64,000 bases of DNA from Thalassospira indica (GCF_003403095.1 NZ_CP031555.1:4483501-4547500); one strand, 5' to 3'; shown: positions 55,549-64,000, counted from the first letter of the stretch. Numbers and translations: made by a program. The notes: generated from the letters alone by a model not told the origin.

Positions 55549-56703
55549 TCAAAAATCCATGTTGGCGTAGCGATCGTTCAGGTGCGCTTGGTAATCCGCA
55601 TAACTCTCCATGGCCTCGACTGAAGCCATGGCACGCGCATAATCGCCATTGACCACCTTGGTAAGGTTGAGCGGCAGTCCATAGTCCTGAATGTGGATTT
55701 TCGCAGGCTCACGCGGGCCGGACCAAAGATGGTCAATGAAATCACGGATGAGCGCGATGGCCTCGGCGGCCACGAAATCAACGCCCTGCCCAAACTTCAA
55801 AGCCGAGCGATCACGCCGATGGGGTAAAAGCATCGGCACAGCCCCGGCGGTGGAATGGAAATGAAACGCCTCGCCGTCTTTCCCGAATGCCCCATGGGCA
55901 ACGAAGTTGCGAAGCTGACGCCGTACGATTGCGAGCTGATCGTAAAATCGCTTCGTGGTGGGGTCTGCAATATCCAGCGCTGCCTTGAATTTCTCGGACC
56001 ATTCCGCCTTTGCGAGCTTGGCGACATCCTCACCCGTCGCGCAGCTACCGCGAAGAATAGCGATGTGGATGAAGACGTGCTCAGTCCAACTGAAGAAACA
56101 CTCGATGGCAGAGAGTCCAAGCCATTTGGCTTCGCGATAAAGTTCGGCGGATGGAAAAGCGATCGTGTAGCTCATTTTGCTGAGATCAGTGACGACCTTC
56201 TCGGCCTTCCGTGCGTCCGCTTCCCGTTGCCGATCATCATAAAGATCGAGGTAGAAATTCAGCCGTTCAAACAGCTCTGGCGAGCGGTTGACGACATTGA
56301 GTTTGGAGGCCTTTGCGGCCTGTTCGGCCCTCCAATCAAAATACGGTTGGGCCGCTTTGGTGGCCTTATGGATCAATCGGACAATTTCGGTCGCAGCCGC
56401 TTCGTCCTCGGGCACATTGGCTGCAAACACGCCCAGCCCAAATTTGCGGTGTTCCACGAGGAAGGGTTGACCATCGTATTCCACGGGGACGGACCAGGCC
56501 ACCTTTTCGAATTGGCCGAGATTCTTGAAGCCCAGCAAATCGACGAGAAGGAAGTAGACCAGATAGTATGGTGGCAGCGTGCGTCCGGCGTCAGTGCGCT
56601 TGGCGTTGAAGAGAAATCCTTTCGGCGCGCATGTGCTGGCATCCGCCGCTTTCAGAGGAGATATAGCCCTCTGGGCGCGTGCTCTTACAGTTTCGATATC
56701 CAC
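55549..56703 (-). CDS. HEPN-like protein encoded behind hipA
   Basis: 384 residues from a GTG at 56703, one base after the hipA stop; the longer frame lies inside hipA. RRQLRNFVAHGAFG (near residue 270) contains R-x4-H, the hallmark of HEPN RNase or nucleotide-binding domains, with helices before it (AIECFFSWTEHVFIHIAILR). The N-terminal 100 residues are unassigned. Its placement makes it a third member of the HipBA operon. HEPN assignment is by motif only. Confidence 0.6.
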   Translation of the reverse strand: MDIETVRARAQRAISPLKAADASTCAPKGFLFNAKRTDAGRTLPPYYLVYFLLVDLLGFKNLGQFEKVAWSVPVEYDGQPFLVEHRKFGLGVFAANVPEDEAAATEIVRLIHKATKAAQPYFDWRAEQAAKASKLNVVNRSPELFERLNFYLDLYDDRQREADARKAEKVVTDLSKMSYTIAFPSAELYREAKWLGLSAIECFFSWTEHVFIHIAILRGSCATGEDVAKLAKAEWSEKFKAALDIADPTTKRFYDQLAIVRRQLRNFVAHGAFGKDGEAFHFHSTAGAVPMLLPHRRDRSALKFGQGVDFVAAEAIALIRDFIDHLWSGPREPAKIHIQDYGLPLNLTKVVNGDYARAMASVEAMESYADYQAHLNDRYANMDF

Positions 56704-56704
56704 G

Positions 56705-58045
56705 TCAGGAGGTCGCTTCTTTCGCAAGCTCAAGGTGCTGCTCGATGCGACTGACCCGCGAGTGAGCCCCCTCAGCGATGGGTTCGACAATATCGGGCGC
56801 AAAGCCCTTCGGCATTTGTGAGATGGCGCGATCAATCGCGTTGCCGGTTTCCTTGGCCAACTCCGCGAAGAGCGCCTCGACTTTCTCTTCTGCCACACCT
56901 TCGGCCTTCGCGTTTTGCAGGAAGTGGCGCGGCATGATTTCGTCGATGTGATAATGGCGCTTGTCGCCGACGGCCATGGCGAGACGAAACTCCCTCCGCT
57001 GAAGTTGTTTTGCAGCGTAGTTCGGCTGCGTGGACATAATGTCGTAGAGCGGCGTCATGCGGTATCGCCCACCGGGCGTGAGGAAGAGGCTGAAATTTTT
57101 CGCATGTCCGTCGGGTGCGCCAATCAACCAGAAGGCGACCTGCGCCTTGAGGAAAGCAAGGCGATCTTCTTCAGCATAGTCACTTCCGTTGAGCAGGTTG
57201 AGGCATTCCCGAATGCCAGGACCGCCATCGCTATTGTACTTGATGGTGGGCGGCACGGAGAGCGCCTGACAGAAGTCTTCCTGCGGCACGCGCAGCAAGC
57301 GGCCATCGCTGGCCTTCAAGCGATCGAAGCGCTCGACGGCAAGCACGCGCACATCGTCGAAAGTGACGATCTGGCTTTGCGCCACATCGAGCCCAAGCTC
57401 CCGACAGAGCGTGAGGCAAAAATGCTCGTTCTCAACGCTGAGGGTCATATCCAGCCCGTTGGGCAGCTTGCCCAGTTCGGGCTTTAGGATATGCGTGGTG
57501 GGTGTCGTCCCCTTGGGTAAACACCAGCCATTATCCCAGAGCAGCGCGGTCTTCTCCTGAGCGCCCGCGATAGAGATACGAAGCTCGCGCTCTCCATCGG
57601 GACGAATGCCCAGCGGCGACGTGGCAAGGTTGCGAATGATGTCGGCCACGTCGGCATCACTGAGAGGGGCGCACTCCGGTGGCCCTGGTGGGGTAATCTC
57701 GCCCCCTTCAGGCACAAACTGTAGAGCGCCCACACAATCACGGCCGATTTTGTTGAGCAGACTGAAGGCGTCAGTTCCTTCCGCCCCGACCTTCTCGGCG
57801 ACTTTGCGCCGGATCTGGTCGTTGTCAGGAAGGAGATTGTCGAAGAAAGCCGACACCTCCGCCCCTGAATAGCGTTCTTCCCGCAGTGGGAGGGAAAGCG
57901 AGACAGGAATGGCGCGGCGTTCGTCCGCGAGCCACTCCTTGTCATAGACAAACGAGATGGCGCCATTCGCTGCGCGGTCGAGCACGCCGACAGGCCGCCC
58001 GTTGAGAGCGACCGAAAGGCGGGCACTTTTGCGCGCGCGCGCCAT
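56705..58045 (-). CDS. hipA: HipA-type serine/threonine kinase toxin
   Basis: 446 residues. It has the HipA N-terminal domain (FVYDKEWLADERRAIPVSLS), SIAGAQEKTALL as the glycine-rich loop, HILKPELG with the ATP-binding lysine, the catalytic APDGHAKNFSL, and PLYDIMST as the metal-binding Asp. HipA kinases phosphorylate aminoacyl-tRNA synthetases or other targets and cause dormancy. Its start overlaps the hipB stop (TAATG). Confidence 0.95.
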   Translation of the reverse strand: MARARKSARLSVALNGRPVGVLDRAANGAISFVYDKEWLADERRAIPVSLSLPLREERYSGAEVSAFFDNLLPDNDQIRRKVAEKVGAEGTDAFSLLNKIGRDCVGALQFVPEGGEITPPGPPECAPLSDADVADIIRNLATSPLGIRPDGERELRISIAGAQEKTALLWDNGWCLPKGTTPTTHILKPELGKLPNGLDMTLSVENEHFCLTLCRELGLDVAQSQIVTFDDVRVLAVERFDRLKASDGRLLRVPQEDFCQALSVPPTIKYNSDGGPGIRECLNLLNGSDYAEEDRLAFLKAQVAFWLIGAPDGHAKNFSLFLTPGGRYRMTPLYDIMSTQPNYAAKQLQRREFRLAMAVGDKRHYHIDEIMPRHFLQNAKAEGVAEEKVEALFAELAKETGNAIDRAISQMPKGFAPDIVEPIAEGAHSRVSRIEQHLELAKEATS

Positions 58046-58296
58046 TAGAACATATCCTCAATGTCGCTGTGCGAGCCTTTGGTGCGCGGCTGAATGACGA
58101 CCTCAAGGTCGAGCGCGCGCAGTATGTCCATGACTGTGGTCAGCTTGACCGTTTCGAGCCCAGTTTCCACCTGAGAGATGGTGCCCTGCCGCACCCCTGC
58201 CCGCTTGGCCAGTTCGGCCTGGGTAAGGTTGTGCGTGCGCCGAAAACGCCGCAATGCGACGCCTAACTGCTTTGGTGATCTGACGAGTTCCGCCAT
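58045..58296 (-). CDS. hipB: HipB-type antitoxin/repressor
   Basis: 83 residues. The Cro/CI-type HTH spans about residues 10-65 (LRRFRRTHNLTQAELAKRAG, VRQGTISQVE). It binds HipA and operator DNA; repeated AGCGTATA palindromes lie directly upstream. Confidence 0.93.
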   Translation of the reverse strand: MAELVRSPKQLGVALRRFRRTHNLTQAELAKRAGVRQGTISQVETGLETVKLTTVMDILRALDLEVVIQPRTKGSHSDIEDMF

Positions 58297-58333
58297 GGCA
58301 TAATTCCCACTTGTTTTGAGAATTATACGTCAG

Positions 58334-58385
58334 AGCGTATACAGCGTCAATATGCGTTATAGCGTATAAAGTGATTTTATACGCT
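58334..58385. promoter_or_regulatory. hipBA operator array
   Basis: A perfect inverted repeat, AGCGTATAAA (58361-58370) and TTTATACGCT (58376-58385) with a 5-bp spacer, is accompanied by a further AGCGTATA half-site at 58334-58341 and a TATGCGTTATA variant between them. This fits cooperative HipB binding. Confidence 0.85.
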
Positions 58386-58428
58386 GTGGCGCATAGAGTG
58401 ATATACCACTTGGTGAGCTTCTGCGGAC

Positions 58429-59952
58429 CTAACTCCGGTCTTCAGAGAAGCTGAGGGGCTGGAGGCGACCCAAGAGGTTGCGAGCTACATCGTGTGTAGA
58501 TTGTTCGACCAATTCAATCGAAATAGGAATTTTAATACGAAAGGGGTCGGTCAGGTTTTCAGCATGAATTTCGCATTCGATAGCACCTGTTATCTTCTCA
58601 TCACCGGCTGGAACGATGCGGAAATCAAACAACTCCGGTTCAAGCCCGTGTCTCCAATTTTCACAGGTGAGCGCGATCTCGCTTTTCGGAATCAAGGGTT
58701 TCCCCTCTTTCCAATAAAAGCCGTCAGGATCTCGTGCCGAGACTTGGGTCGCCAAATGCAAGCGGTCTGCCAGACTTGAATGAGGCGAATTTAGGCCAAA
58801 GGGGTCATTACTCCACGCCATCATCGTAGCTAGGCTTCTGACAGCATCGCCCGCCCATGACGTAGTCCATTCTCCGCGCGGGGGCTTGGGGGGCCTAGGA
58901 AGAGCGAGTTCCCGAGTCGATTTGCACGACGGTTCTTCATCTTCTTGTGAGGGAACCTCGATCTCAAAGTTGCCCGAAGCGGTAAACCGAATAAGACAGC
59001 GCGCCGCTGGCCGGGTCCCGGTATTTTCAGCCTTAAACGCGATGTTCGGCAAGCTCGCTCTGCCGTTTAGGTTAAGATGCAGCTTATCAAGGAAATTCCG
59101 GCACTCAGCAAGCCATTTAGGATACAGCTCTTTGGAGTATTCCTCAATTATGCTTTCTGCTGCGGGCTTGAATTCGGTGTCGAGAAACTGATGACACAAT
59201 CCCGTATAAATTGGCTTTGGGACGGTTTCGGCGGAGCCAAAATCTGTTTCAACAGGACACAAAGTCTCTAGTTCATCCATCAGCGCATCAACCTGTCCAC
59301 CAGTCAGCGGCGGGTAGAAGTCCAAAATATCGACTATCCGATCGACGACCGCCCCCATTCCGTCTTGTGCTTCAACTCGAATGCATGGCTCCTGAGACTG
59401 TAACCGCTTAATTTCTGCTCGGAGCTTTTTATTATCTCGGACGACAGGATCGTCCTGCTCATTCAAGAGCCAGGTATCTGGTATCGGCAAATACGGGAGG
59501 CGATGGCTCCGAGCAGTGACCATTGGTCCGGTGTCATGCGTAAGGAGACGAACGTCGGCCTCCGCGTTCTCACGGCAAAATTGCAGCATTCCCAGGATAA
59601 TAACGTTATCGTTCATCTTCCGATCAAGCTCTGGGGCCAAATCCGGATCAATCCCTGAGGATGGCATCAACTTCAGCAAAACGCGCGGCATTTCTTCCTG
59701 AATTACAAGGAATTCAGCTCCGCTGATCGCCAATTCTCTATTTTGCTTCGCCGCAGCGAGAGCCTTTTTATACGTCCGTCCGTTTCTATTCTTTTTGTGC
59801 GCGTCAATTTCTTGTTGGACTGTAGGAGTAACAAGCAGATCAATGGAGGCAAAGCCGAGTTCGTGCCAAGGAATATCGCTTAGATTGCGACATTCTAAAA
59901 ACAGATTTGTATCAACAATGAAAGTAACGTGCCCCGCCAATCCTGACCTCAT
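58429..59952 (-). CDS. PIN-domain protein with long C-terminal region
   Basis: 507 residues behind GGGAG. The N-terminal PIN-like nuclease domain has FIVDTNLFLECRNL (D14), PTVQQEIDAHKKNRNGRTYKK and VRLLTHDTGPMVTARSH. A short coiled coil (KKLRAEIKRLQSQE, near 195) leads to a 300-residue C-terminal region of unknown fold. It is a lone gene running toward hipB and possibly another RNase effector. Much longer than VapC toxins, so not a simple toxin-antitoxin member. Confidence 0.8.
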   Translation of the reverse strand: MRSGLAGHVTFIVDTNLFLECRNLSDIPWHELGFASIDLLVTPTVQQEIDAHKKNRNGRTYKKALAAAKQNRELAISGAEFLVIQEEMPRVLLKLMPSSGIDPDLAPELDRKMNDNVIILGMLQFCRENAEADVRLLTHDTGPMVTARSHRLPYLPIPDTWLLNEQDDPVVRDNKKLRAEIKRLQSQEPCIRVEAQDGMGAVVDRIVDILDFYPPLTGGQVDALMDELETLCPVETDFGSAETVPKPIYTGLCHQFLDTEFKPAAESIIEEYSKELYPKWLAECRNFLDKLHLNLNGRASLPNIAFKAENTGTRPAARCLIRFTASGNFEIEVPSQEDEEPSCKSTRELALPRPPKPPRGEWTTSWAGDAVRSLATMMAWSNDPFGLNSPHSSLADRLHLATQVSARDPDGFYWKEGKPLIPKSEIALTCENWRHGLEPELFDFRIVPAGDEKITGAIECEIHAENLTDPFRIKIPISIELVEQSTHDVARNLLGRLQPLSFSEDRS

Positions 59953-60058
59953 GTAGTCTCCCGTCTTTTTTGTATTATACCCATTTAAGAACAGAAAGTG
60001 AACAATGACATACGTTTCACGGGAGACTGATGGGTTTCAAAGCATGAAATGAGGCCGC

Positions 60059-61018
60059 CTAAGCGGCGGCCTCGAACTGGTCAGCTGTAGTAGCCTTTTC
60101 GCGAAGCCCAGCCAGAAAGTCGGCGGCTTTCGAGGCCTGCGACGCGGCAGTGAAGATGGCCTTCTTGTCAGCCTTCAGAACCTTCAGCCAGTGATCCACA
60201 TAGGCTGCATGGTCGGGCCGTGGCTGCGGTGAAATTCCGATGTCAGCGCACAGGAACGCCGCCCCCAGCTCAGCGACCAGCTCTTCCATGGCATAGGCTT
60301 CGTCACCGAAGCGTTTGCCGAACTCCCGTTCGCAGCGGTTCTTGTGCCCCGTCCAGTGGGTCAGCTCGTGAAGGAGCGTTCCATAGTAGGCCTCAGTTGG
60401 CGTGCTGGTATCGGTGCCGAGAAATCGTTCACGCTCGGGCATCTGGATGAAATCCTGATTGGGATTGTAGTAGGCACGTCCGCCGCCGTGACGCACAAGA
60501 GCCTTGCTCGCAGCTACAAAGGCTTCAGCCTGCTCAATCGGCGTTGCGGGATTCTCCGGCATGGGGAGCGGTTCACGCTCATAGCCATCGACCTGTTCCG
60601 CGTTGAAGACGGTAGACGCCCGCGCCATCAGGCGGGTTTCTGTCGAGGTCATGCCAGTGTCGGCATCTTGGTCCTCGAACTCCAGCTCCTTGTAGAAAAC
60701 GACAAGCGAGCCCTTCTCACCCTTGCGGACTTGGCAACCACGGTTCTGCCACTGGCGATAGGTGCCCCAGACGCCTTCGGTATAGCCTCGGGCTTCGCCC
60801 GCGACCCAGAGATTGAGGATATTGACGCCCCGATAATGCGCGCGCGTATCGATATTGACCGGGCGATTGAGCCCTTTGCCTGAGCGGTGCCAAGGCATCT
60901 GCCATTCACCTGCGCCCGCTTCGATCGCGGCGATAATGTTATCCGTCACCTGCTGATGAACGTCGCGGCGTTCCACATTGGTGCGTCGTGAGCGACGTGA
61001 TTTCGTTTTGGTTGTCAT
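60059..61018 (-). CDS. ardC: ArdC-family antirestriction protein, element 2 copy
   Basis: 319 residues from the ATG at 61018, behind AAGGAGG; the longer frame to 61105 crosses the leader. DVHQQVTDNIIAAIEAGAGE and RGVNILNLWV form the ssDNA-binding domain; HELTHWTGH is the zinc motif near residue 215, followed by YAMEELVAELGAAF. It is clearly distinct from the element 1 ArdC, showing independent ancestry. It has a family-B leader. Confidence 0.93.
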   Translation of the reverse strand: MTTKTKSRRSRRTNVERRDVHQQVTDNIIAAIEAGAGEWQMPWHRSGKGLNRPVNIDTRAHYRGVNILNLWVAGEARGYTEGVWGTYRQWQNRGCQVRKGEKGSLVVFYKELEFEDQDADTGMTSTETRLMARASTVFNAEQVDGYEREPLPMPENPATPIEQAEAFVAASKALVRHGGGRAYYNPNQDFIQMPERERFLGTDTSTPTEAYYGTLLHELTHWTGHKNRCEREFGKRFGDEAYAMEELVAELGAAFLCADIGISPQPRPDHAAYVDHWLKVLKADKKAIFTAASQASKAADFLAGLREKATTADQFEAAA

Positions 61019-61100
61019 TGGTCTTGCCTCCTTTGCTGTTGGAGGCCGCGCTTGATCGCGGCCTTTCGTGAGGCTCGACCAAGCGGACGGGCTGGCTGCG

Positions 61101-61212
61101 CGCACCCGAAGGGCGGCAGCGAAGCGAACGAGGGCAAGAAGGCTGTTTCTTGAAGCGAAGCGGCGCGAGGAGCCGTTCTGGAACGGCGGGGAAGAAACTG
61201 CCGCCGCGCCTT
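61101..61212 (-). promoter_or_regulatory. Family-B structured leader of ardC
   Basis: CACCCGAAGGG, CTGTTTCTTG (61143-61152) and GAAGAAACTG (61191-61200). The inner hairpin is GCCGTTC-tg-GAACGGC, unrelated in sequence to that of the copy at 49994-50105 but at the same place. Confidence 0.75.
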
Positions 61213-61456
61213 TGCGCGCCGGAAGTCAACCGGACGCTAGACAGCCATCACAAGGGAAAGGCCGCCAAGCACGGCATCAGGCAAAGGATGGGCGAAGATT
61301 TGCCAACCGCAACGGAATGCTTACGATTATGCCGGATGCTCAGCTGAGACATCGTTTCAAGAAAGAGAGGCCATCGGCTTAAGCTAGAGGAGAATGTAAA
61401 TGTGCCAATGCAAACTGCACCGCGAAGACTATTCAATGGCGCGGGCGTGTTGAACG

Positions 61457-63040
61457 ATGGACGGGCTCATTGTTCTGATCGTCATCGCAGCGATTGTCGC
61501 ATTGGTGTTCCTCTCTCCCGCATACTTTCGAAGCCTCGGCGCTGTGTATAAAGACAGCTACAATCAGGCGAAGCGGCAAGGTCTCGCTCGGCAGGCTGCT
61601 GAAGGAAAGAAGCCGTATGGCGCTCCGTGGGAGCAGACCTACGGCTCGGCCTATTTCATGATCCCCGAGCAGATGATTGCTGCGGGTATCGGCATGTCGG
61701 GGGAAACCTTCCAGCAACGGGTCGCTGCCGATGAGCAAAGGACATTCCGGCTGCTGGGTTTGTCGGGCTTCAACGGGAAGTTCGCGGTCAATGTACTTGA
61801 AAGGGATGGCCACATTTTGACGATTGCGCCGACGCGATCGGGCAAGGGTGTGTCGGCCGTCATACCGAACCTCATGACCTATACAGGCTCGATGGTCGTG
61901 AACGACGTGAAGGGGGAGCTCTACGCTGTGACGTCAGATTGGCGTCGGCGACTAGGACACCGTGTGCTCAGGTTTGCACCTTTTGAAAGTGATACGGATT
62001 TCTGGAACCCCTTCGATTTCATCGAAGAAGACGATGAAGACGCTTGGGAGGAAGCAAGAACCTTTGCCGAACTGCTGTTGCCAGAGCGGACGCAGAATGA
62101 GGAATTCTGGAACAGTGAGGCAAAGAATCTTCTGAGTGGGGTGATTCTCCACATGGTGAACACGCTGCCCGAAGAAGAGCGGACCATGTGGCAGTTGCGT
62201 CATTTGCTGACCCAGGAACAGGAAGAATTCGACCTGCTGTTAGCGGAGATGGCCGCCAGCAATCAGGCGATGGTTCAGCGCGCGGCTTCGACGTTTCTCC
62301 GCGCCGATGTGAAGGTGCGCGATGGCATCATGAGTACGCTCAATTCCCATATGGGGATCTGGGACAGCCCGCGCCTGAAGCACATGATGTCGAAAAACAG
62401 CTACCGGCTCCCAAGGATGCTGTTTGAGCCGATGACCGTCTATTTCTCAATCCCGCCTGGGAAACTGGATAGCTACGCACCTGTCATTCGGTTGTTCATG
62501 GGAACGCTGATCAAGCACTTCTCGGGCTACAGTGGAAAATGCGATTATCCGGTCCAATTTATGTTGGATGAGTTCCCCGCCCTCGGACGCATGAAAGTCG
62601 TCGAAGACGGTATCACCTACATGGCTGGATACGGCATCAATTTCTGGCTGTTCGCTCAGGATTTGAAGCAGCTGGTTGCCACCTATGGCGACAAGGCGGA
62701 ATCGATCATCGCGAATTGCACGGTCAAGCAGTTCTTCGGTGTATCGGACTTCGAGACAGCACAGCTGGTGAGCCATATGTGCGGGTCAACGACGATCCCG
62801 CATATCAGCTATTCCAGCGAGAGCGGTGTCGTGTTCAAGCCAGCCAGCTTGGCAACGGGCACGGGCGAGCGTCCACTGGTAACGCCGAATGAAGTCATGA
62901 GCCTGCCTTCGGATGCGCAGTTGCTATTCTTTCAGGGGCAACAGGTGGTGAGCGCGGCTAAGATCAATTATCTGACCGACGATTTGTTCAAGGACGAGAA
63001 CGGGCAGCCACACTATAATCCCAACCCTTACCATCGATGA
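61457..63040 (+). CDS. VirD4/TraG-type coupling protein (second copy)
   Basis: 527 residues. One membrane segment (residues 3-20) precedes the ATPase core: TRSGKG at 126-131, MVVNDVKGELYAVTSDWRRR, and FMLDEFPALGRM as Walker B. Its overall layout matches the copy at 41279, but sequence divergence is high and it has a different N-terminus, so it is not a recent duplicate. Separate pairing with different helper channels is possible. Confidence 0.93.
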   Translation: MDGLIVLIVIAAIVALVFLSPAYFRSLGAVYKDSYNQAKRQGLARQAAEGKKPYGAPWEQTYGSAYFMIPEQMIAAGIGMSGETFQQRVAADEQRTFRLLGLSGFNGKFAVNVLERDGHILTIAPTRSGKGVSAVIPNLMTYTGSMVVNDVKGELYAVTSDWRRRLGHRVLRFAPFESDTDFWNPFDFIEEDDEDAWEEARTFAELLLPERTQNEEFWNSEAKNLLSGVILHMVNTLPEEERTMWQLRHLLTQEQEEFDLLLAEMAASNQAMVQRAASTFLRADVKVRDGIMSTLNSHMGIWDSPRLKHMMSKNSYRLPRMLFEPMTVYFSIPPGKLDSYAPVIRLFMGTLIKHFSGYSGKCDYPVQFMLDEFPALGRMKVVEDGITYMAGYGINFWLFAQDLKQLVATYGDKAESIIANCTVKQFFGVSDFETAQLVSHMCGSTTIPHISYSSESGVVFKPASLATGTGERPLVTPNEVMSLPSDAQLLFFQGQQVVSAAKINYLTDDLFKDENGQPHYNPNPYHR

Positions 63041-63050
63041 GCGTGGAATC

Positions 63051-63079
63051 CCGCATCGGTGGTACCTCCACCGATGCGG
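63051..63079. repeat. Perfect 12-bp inverted repeat between convergent genes
   Basis: CCGCATCGGTGG and CCACCGATGCGG with a 5-nt loop, 10 bases after the coupling-protein stop. It may be a terminator without a strong T run or a protein-binding site. Confidence 0.7.
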
Positions 63080-63108
63080 TCCAGCTTCCAATCATTCTGT
63101 CTGAAGGC

Positions 63109-63357
63109 CTATTCAATGGCTTCGAGCTCTTCCTCCGACTTCGAGAAGTCATCTGGGACATCTCGAACAGGGCGGTGGCTCTTGATCCATTCGATGAACC
63201 GGTTCCGATCGATGTAGATACGGGACCCGATACGAATGAGACAGGCCTCGAAACCATTGCTCTTGCCGTTGTAAATCCACCAGCGGACAGTCTTTTCGCC
63301 AAAGGCTGGAAAGGCCGAAACCAGCTGGTCGATTGTCAGGATGTTCTCTCCATCCAT
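63109..63357 (-). CDS. AlpA/excisionase-like HTH protein, right copy
   Basis: 82 residues behind AAAGGG. LTIDQLVSAFPAFGEKTVRW, WIYNGKSNGFEACLIRIGSR and IYIDRNRFIEWIKSH give the same winged-helix pattern as the protein at 31192-31407. It lies 390 bases from the right att site, facing into the element. Likely excisionase or regulator. Confidence 0.75.
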   Translation of the reverse strand: MDGENILTIDQLVSAFPAFGEKTVRWWIYNGKSNGFEACLIRIGSRIYIDRNRFIEWIKSHRPVRDVPDDFSKSEEELEAIE

Positions 63358-63716
63358 GAGCAGACCCTTTCATTTGACATAATGGTCTTAGTCTTATGGA
63401 GGTCGGCAGAAATCCGCCAAAGTTTGGCCTGACCCTGTAAGTTCTTACAGTGGGACGGACGGGCTCACTGTGGATGGCGGCATCTGTCGATTGCTGCGAA
63501 TGCCTGTGCAATCCCGTGAGCACTGCAACGGTGGATGTCAGCTAGTCTGAAGACAAGCAATCTGCGCGCCTGCAAGTTTTTGATGCTGTGCGACTGCAAG
63601 TGGATTCTGCGCGAATGCCCCTCGGTACAATCCGTAGGATCGCCTCGAATGACCGATGGATGAAGCAAATCGGGTAGATATGACCGCTCCATCGGTCACG
63701 TTGCCTCACACGCAGA
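63358..63716. other. Right-end noncoding stretch of element 2
   Basis: No gene recognised. A 10-bp inverted repeat (GACCGATGGA at 63651-63660; TCCATCGGTC at 63688-63697) lies 50-100 bases from the att core, where integrase or excisionase sites are expected. Confidence 0.5.
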
Positions 63717-63826
<110 letters not shown>

Positions 63827-63926
63827 TCATCAACAAAAATATGGGATGGTTTTGCAAAATTTTCAACCGCCTCAGCTCGTCCGCTGCGTGTTGAGATTTG
63901 CTGTCGGCAACTGTGCCAATTTTTTT

Positions 63927-63952
63927 CTTACTGTGCCAAAATTGTGCCAAAT
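63927..63952 (+). repeat. 26-bp repeat, candidate integrase arm site (right copy)
   Basis: Perfect copy of 29867-29892, with an additional single CTGTGCCAAT unit at 63910-63919. It lies to the right of the tRNA, outside the bounds of element 2, which is unexpected. Confidence 0.65.
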
Positions 63953-63960
63953 ACAAAAAA

Positions 63961-63990
63961 CAAGGGGCTAGCTAATCAGCTAACCCCTTG
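63961..63990. terminator. Stem-loop at the right edge
   Basis: CAAGGGG-c-TAGCT and AGCTA-a-CCCCTTG form a 12-bp stem with one mismatch and AATC loop; a run of six A lies on its left, so leftward transcripts would end here. Confidence 0.6.
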
Positions 63991-64000
63991 ATTTATTTGG

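Overview
The window is high-GC DNA with a complete initiator tRNA at its right edge. Its accessory families (ArdC, DUF2958, DUF736, RadC, plasmid-type ParB, MobA/MobC) are the usual content of alphaproteobacterial integrative elements. A sphingomonad- or rhodobacter-like alphaproteobacterium is the best guess, by inference. Almost nothing here looks like core chromosome: the window reads as two tandem mobile elements ending at the same tRNA-fMet locus, both rich in phage defence.

Element 1 (1 to about 29.75 kb, left end outside the window) has backbone blocks on the minus strand: a Toprim-type primase fragment, a methylase/strawberry-notch helicase, small conserved proteins, ParB, RadC, DUF2958 and ArdC. 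Several of these genes share a hairpin-forming leader sequence. Between and beyond the backbone blocks lie cargo genes: an IetAS ATPase/subtilase defence pair, a TetR-controlled hydrolase/membrane-protein operon, an AAA_14/DUF4143 ATPase, a Hachiman pair (hamA, hamB), a nuclease-like/TcmP/DUF5131 triad, a VapBC module, and finally a large serine recombinase whose frame runs into a displaced tRNA 3' half.

Element 2 (about 29.75 to 63.79 kb) is bounded by 46-bp copies of the tRNA-fMet 3' half. A tyrosine integrase lies inside the left end, and AlpA-like DNA-binding paralogues lie near both ends. It carries a relaxase, MobC and two VirD4/TraG coupling proteins but no mating-pair genes, so it is probably mobilizable rather than self-transmissible. 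Its backbone (DUF736, DUF2958, ArdC, small proteins) uses a second, unrelated repeated leader whose inner hairpin changes sequence while staying paired. Its cargo is a three-gene SNF2 helicase/adenine methylase/type III-like helicase system under an HTH gene; a four-gene operon of unknown protein, QueC-like enzyme, XRE-ImmA/IrrE protease and PIN protein; HipBA with a HEPN-like third gene; and a long PIN-domain protein.

The most promising undescribed items are the QueC-like/ImmA-IrrE/PIN operon (51.7-55.5 kb), the three-gene methylase/two-helicase cassette (31.5-41.1 kb), and the two families of structured leaders. A perfect 26-bp repeat lying to the right of both tRNA att copies hints that a further related element begins beyond the right edge. 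Family assignments come from motifs I could read; no database search was run.
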